64,000 bases of DNA from Unio delphinus (Eukaryota > Mollusca > Bivalvia > Unionida > Unionidae). The translations under genes and the position numbers were made by a program. Positions 60,261 to 64,000 of this stretch are shown piece by piece; the first letter of the stretch is position 1, and each line of letters starts with the position of its first letter. Location: NCBI GenBank assembly GCA_029339505.1, contig JAQISU010000166.1:2721001-2785000 (forward strand). The letters are read 5' to 3'. The notes under the pieces were generated by a model. It saw only the letters and a list, made by a program, of their open reading frames with translations. It was not told the origin of the DNA and ran no database searches.

Positions 60261-60796
60261 TGGGCTGGAATTTCATATATTCAGATTATTTAATTCAAGT
60301 GATTATGATGTGATTATACATAATAAGTGCTCTTAAAAAATAACATTGATATAGAGATAAATTTATAATGAAACTTCAAACAAGTATTTTATTCTTGGAT
60401 TGTATATTGCGATCGAACAAATGATTGTTGGTACATCAGCATGACATTGGCCACGATAGGCACATCAACACCTTCAGCATATTATTTTATTTAAATTTGC
60501 ACTAAATTTGTTAGAACTTTAATTATTAGTATTTGTTTCTTTAAGTTTTACATGTTCACTTTGAAATCTAGGAGAAAATATTTAATTGATATATTTTACA
60601 AAGCTTGTTGCTTCATGGACTTTTATATTATATTTTTCTATATATTTGAATGTATACTTTTACTATCGTGATCATTTATTATTATATCCATTTTTCTGCT
60701 GTATATAAAATAAATAGAATGAGTTACAAAAACAGAATTTTTGGACCTTGCAGTATGCCTTTTAACTTAATATAATATTTTCTGCTCTATTATCAG

Positions 60797-60947
60797 TTCT
60801 GAGTGGAAACCTTATGGAAGCTACATTGGCGTGCGACCTGCAGATTGTGGATCCACACTGATTTATGCTGCCAGACTAGTGAAACCAGGGACCTTGACAT
60901 TCATGTATCAACAAACTTCTCACCAAATAGCATACATCCATTTCACA
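60797..60947 (+). CDS. ELAPOR1: ELAPOR1/2-like exon 4, residues 133-182
   Basis: Acceptor TATTATCAG; the first base (T) completes Ser132 with the AG of exon 3. Fifty codons follow: SEWKPYGSYIGVRPADC, then GSTLIYAARLVKPGTLTFMY, then QQTSHQIAYIHFT, ending ACA|GTGAGT in phase 0. Human has SKWVPRGDYIASNTDECTA, then [20 protein letters not shown], then a short variable stretch ending EFFVQNDQ (recalled). The core W-P-G-Y-I...C-(A/S)TL-YA--L---GT--F-Y is shared. The preceding intron is 19.2 kb and carries most of the transposon load of the window. Confidence 0.94.
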
Positions 60948-62691
60948 GTGAGTTTCAGTCATCTTTATGTATTGGCTTGTACATTCTGACTTGGTAATAT
61001 TGTTCCAAGTTGTTATATTTGCAACTCTTTCTCTCAGATTTGTTAAAATGATAGCAATTTGCTATTAGATATGACTACTGTTACTAAAATTAGAAAAAAA
61101 CTATAAGGACTTGCTAAAAAACTGTTTAATGGATTTTAACCAGTTTTGACAGTAGCATCATGGCATGAAATGGATAGTTTTGACAGTAGCATCATGGCAT
61201 GAAATGGATAGTTTTGACAGAAAGCATCATGGCATGAAATGGATAGTTTTGACAGAAAGCATCATGGCATGAAATGGATAGTTTTGACAGTAGCATCATG
61301 GCATGAAATGGATAGTTTTGACAGTAGCATCATGGCATGAAATGGATAGTTTTGACAGTAGCATCATGGCATGAAATGGATAGTTTTGACAGTAGCATCA
61401 TGGCATGAAATGGATAGTTTTGACAGTAGCATCATGGCATGAAATGGATAGTTTTAACAGAAAGCATCATGGTGTAGTAGAGACTTTTTATATGATTTAA
61501 CTGTTTCCCAAATTTGTACAGTCATGTTGAATAAAATCAACATCCTTAAAAAACAGTACAAGCAGAATCTTTACAGCATACTCACCTTATGGGCATTAAT
61601 CATTTGGTTACACAGGTCTAGCTCTTTGGTCCACTGTAAGTGAGAATAGACATTTGTGTTTATGCAACTTAATTAAATGATTATTTACAGGATTTAAAAT
61701 TAGTTTTAGATTGTTGAAAGTGCTGATAATATAGAGACAAGATAGTATATTAAGTTTCTCTAATTAGCAAGAGAATCATTAAAATGAATTTTAAAGAAAT
61801 ATATATTTAATACTTGAGAACTCTGACAATCTTTGCCAACTCTTACACATAAACTACATTTATTTAACATTTATGTTTTGAGGAAGAGGTTGAAAGTTAA
61901 ATTTGTTATAATCATTTATATGTTTTCAAATCAACTTCTAGACAACTTATTAGTGAGATATCAAATGTTTAGGAAACACATATCTATGAGCCATAAACAA
62001 TCAAGTCAGTTATAGAAATATGATATCAAGATGTCTCCTGTAATGTCCAGTAGGCTAATACACTACACTAAGCAACCCACTTCATGGGTGCCACCCACAT
62101 ACACCTAAAGGTATCAAGTGGCAGAGTGTATATTTCAAAATTGCTGGTCAATAAAAATACTGCCTGCTTAAAGGATCCAGTACACCAGCCAGACAACCTA
62201 GGTAAAGGTAAAAGTGGCAGATTGATAGACCATAGGAATAGGAAGAGGACAAAAAAGACCAAAAACACCCCCTCTCCCCTTTTGGGGGGAATATGGCTGT
62301 AAAACTGGTGCTAGGATTTATAGATCAGATATTCTCTTTTATTTTGGTGAGACCTCGAGTTTGATAGTCAGTATTCTGTCCTTGTTTAGTGGATTTGTAT
62401 ATTCCAGTTGTTAAACATACCCCTATTAATTTCTGCAGTACTTCGTTAAAACTACTATTGAATTTCAAGCCAAGCTGGTATGCTGCTTGTTTTTTTATTT
62501 TGCCTTACTTTAATTTGATTTTCATCTTTTTGTGTCATTGTTTAGTAGAGTTATTGCCCTTCACTGTCAGACCCAAAAAGTTTTGACTATTGAATTTCAT
62601 GCAGATTTTCATGGAAACTAAATATTTACGAGGCCAGGAAATGGGAGAGATGTTGTTTTAACCAGTTTGCTTCTTGCTTTAATGCTTTCAG
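60948..62691 (+). other. ELAPOR intron 4
   Basis: A 1.74-kb GT-AG, phase-0 intron. It contains a 34/35-bp minisatellite (61142-61470). The rest shows no coding or repeat feature I can support. Confidence 0.8.
61142..61470. repeat. 34/35-bp minisatellite, about 9.5 copies, ELAPOR intron 4
   Basis: GTTTTGACAGTAGCATCATG plus GCATGAAATGGATA; some copies have CAGAAAGCATC with one extra base. Very uniform, so recently expanded. Confidence 0.92.
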
Positions 62692-62778
62692 GCTCAAAAT
62701 GACCAGTGCCAAGCAACAGGTGAAGAAAATGACAAGTGGCTGTCTGGTTCTGATGATGGCAAATGGGAGACTGTAACA
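62692..62778 (+). CDS. ELAPOR1: ELAPOR1/2-like exon 5, residues 183-211
   Basis: Acceptor AATGCTTTCAG, then 29 codons in phase 0: AQNDQCQATGEENDKWLSG, then SDDGKWETVT, ending ACA|GTAAGT. Human KIAA1324 has [30 protein letters not shown] here (recalled), so QNDQCQ and the W...GW/KWE pair fix the alignment. The last part of the exon and its donor are repeated in tandem three more times just downstream (62791-62950), giving alternative donors that would all break the frame. The following exons, expected to begin like human VEL-RG-N-LYWRT, were not found before 64000, so the gene continues off the right edge with most of its roughly 1000-residue product missing. Confidence 0.93.
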
Positions 62779-62955
62779 GTAAGTTGTTGGGGAGGGTCTG
62801 GTTCTGAAGACAGCAAATGGGAGAATAACAGTAAGTTGTTGCAAAAGGTTATGTTCTGAAGACGGCAAATGGGACACTAACAGTAAGTTGCTGTGAAGGG
62901 TTGTGTTCTGAAGACAGCAAATGGGGACACTAACAGTAAGTTGTTGGGGAGGGTC
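62737..62955 (+). repeat. 52-53 bp tandem repeat seeded by ELAPOR exon 5 end and its 5' splice site
   Basis: Four imperfect copies of a unit containing GTTCTGA-GA-GGCAAATGGGA, ACAGTAAGTTG and a G-rich tail. Copy 1 is coding exon plus true donor. Copies 2-4 keep AACAGTAAGT, placing donor-like GT at 62831, 62883 and 62936 as well as 62779 (spacing 52, 52, 53). Because the unit is not a multiple of three, use of any later donor shifts the frame relative to the next phase-0 exon. Confidence 0.9.
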
Positions 62956-63469
62956 TGGGATAGAGCAGAATAGATAGTAGTCTTTACAAGACCCATTTTA
63001 TGATCACCTATGAGAATGTTTTTAACTCATATTCTCAGAACAAAAATATTTATAGTTTCTCATTTTTTGCTCTATTGGTCATAGACTATAAGAGCTTATG
63101 GGATGTCTTCTTGTCCATTTTTCATTATTGAGCATTCTGCAAATTCATTTCAGTCAGTAATGCCTCATTCTTTTGAGAGAGTCTTGTTGAACCAACATTT
63201 TTATGCAGTTCTTAAAGCTGTGGTTTTACAACATGTGTTACCATCGGTGTTCTTGCATGACTATTTAATTATTATCCACATAGTTCTTTTCCACAACATT
63301 TGCCATTTGAAATTTCACATATGTTGGGGCGAAAAAAGACTCAATGTAAGGAAACATTTCTGACTAATAATACTTTGCAAAGCATTGGAGACCAAATAAT
63401 TCCATGACAATGTTAAGATACCAACTCTGCGGTCTGATTTCAGCAAATTATCTCCCTGGCTTTTTCAGT

Positions 63470-63600
63470 GGATGTTGGTGGAATCAGGAAAGGAGCTTCC
63501 CAGTTTTTTCTGTTGATATTGATGGAATCAGTTAGGGTCCTCTTCAGTTGTTTCAGTTGATATTGATGGAATCGTTAATAGAGCTTATTTAGTTTTTAAA
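63470..63600. repeat. Diverged ~58-bp repeat, about 2-3 copies
   Basis: TTTCAGT-GAT-TTG-TGGAATCAG recurs three times with AGAGCTT-like tails. Confidence 0.55.
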
Positions 63601-63744
63601 AGGTTCCATTGTAATTGTTGAGTTGAGAATCACTAATAAGGCCATTCTGATATGCAAGGCATTAAGTAACTGGAAGATTATGGCTCCTGCTCCACGAAAT
63701 GCTAGTTGATTGTTAGATAATCACCAGCAGATTTTGACACTGAT

Positions 63745-64000
63745 TTACAGAATAGTCAGCTGCAGTAGTTGTTGTTTTAAATGCCTGTGGCATACAGCAG
63801 CATTTGTTGTTTTAAGTGCCTTGTCCTGTGGCATACAGCAGCAGTTGTTGTTTTAAATGCCTTGTCCTGTGGCATACAGCAGCAGTTGTTGTTTTAAATG
63901 CCTTGGCCTGTGGCATACAGCAGCAGTTGTTGTATTAAGTGCCTTGGCCTGTGGCATACAGCAGCAGTTGTTGTTTTAAGTGCCTTGGCCTGTGGCATAC
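63745..64000. repeat. 41-bp minisatellite running off the right edge
   Basis: GTGGCATACAGCAGCAGTTG, TTGTTTTAAATGCCTTGGCCT; starts at 63787 and 63828 show the 41-bp period. Its full length is unknown because the window ends inside it. It lies in ELAPOR intron 5. Confidence 0.9.

Larger units (their letters stand above)
41621..60796 (+). other. ELAPOR intron 3 (GC-AG, 19.2 kb)
   Basis: Begins GCAAGT and ends TATCAG, phase 2. It contains a minisatellite split by a Tigger element (42795-48060), a TA-flanked MITE (52810-54102), an antisense LINE (about 54640-55860), minisatellites at 57838-58486 and a SINE (59704-59947). 41625-42790, 48065-52650 and 55870-57100 look like mostly unique non-coding DNA with scattered short repeats and an AC/AT microsatellite at 52662-52705. 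Confidence 0.8.

Noticed and set aside
62779..62830. Longer form of ELAPOR exon 5 using the second donor
   Set aside because: Open for 17 codons but leaves phase 1, which does not fit the family alignment; kept only as a splicing finding.

Overview
The window is strongly A+T-rich, intron-rich animal DNA, most likely from a mollusc or another lophotrochozoan. That placement is inferred from intron sizes, the divergence of the two host genes from their human counterparts, and the mix of tRNA-derived SINEs, L2/CR1-type LINEs, hAT and pogo/Tigger DNA elements and very many minisatellites. The species cannot be named from the sequence.

Two host genes are recognisable and they are arranged head to head. 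On the minus strand, four exons (24757-24668, 21560-21328, 20946-20828, 14505-14435) splice in frame into a complete 170-residue protein matching CFAP276 (C1orf194), a protein of motile-cilium doublet microtubules. On the plus strand, exons at 28733-28816, 34040-34160, 41431-41620, 60797-60947 and 62692-62778 encode the first 211 residues of an ELAPOR1/ELAPOR2 (KIAA1324 / KIAA1324L) protein, a large type I membrane protein of the Golgi/endosome-lysosome system. The gene runs out of the right edge. In human these two genes are, from memory, direct head-to-head neighbours on 1p13.3, so this looks like very old conserved microsynteny. All junction phases match; one ELAPOR junction uses a GC donor.

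Region by region: 1-14.4 kb lies downstream of CFAP276. It holds a series of unrelated minisatellites (about 18, 44, 42, 66, 30 and 53 bp units), a decayed Ty3/Gypsy element of Gmr1-like type (about 4.8-7.7 kb) and a SINE with a perfect 12-bp target-site duplication. 14.4-24.8 kb is CFAP276; its 6.3-kb last intron holds more minisatellites and a 500-bp ACAT array. 24.8-28.7 kb separates the two start codons and contains an L2-like LINE 3' end, a 24-bp minisatellite and AAT arrays. Two related hAT-type non-autonomous elements lie inverted on either side of this interval (23.4-24.1 and 29.4-30.1 kb). 28.7-64 kb is ELAPOR, mostly intron. The 19.2-kb third intron contains a 4.96-kb Tigger/pogo transposon (43049-48009) that split a minisatellite and was itself hit by a hAT MITE with an 8-bp duplication, plus a 1.29-kb TA-flanked MITE and an antisense LINE. 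The 3' end of ELAPOR exon 5, including its splice donor, is repeated in tandem four times.

No rRNA genes, functional tRNA genes, CRISPR arrays or prokaryotic features were seen.
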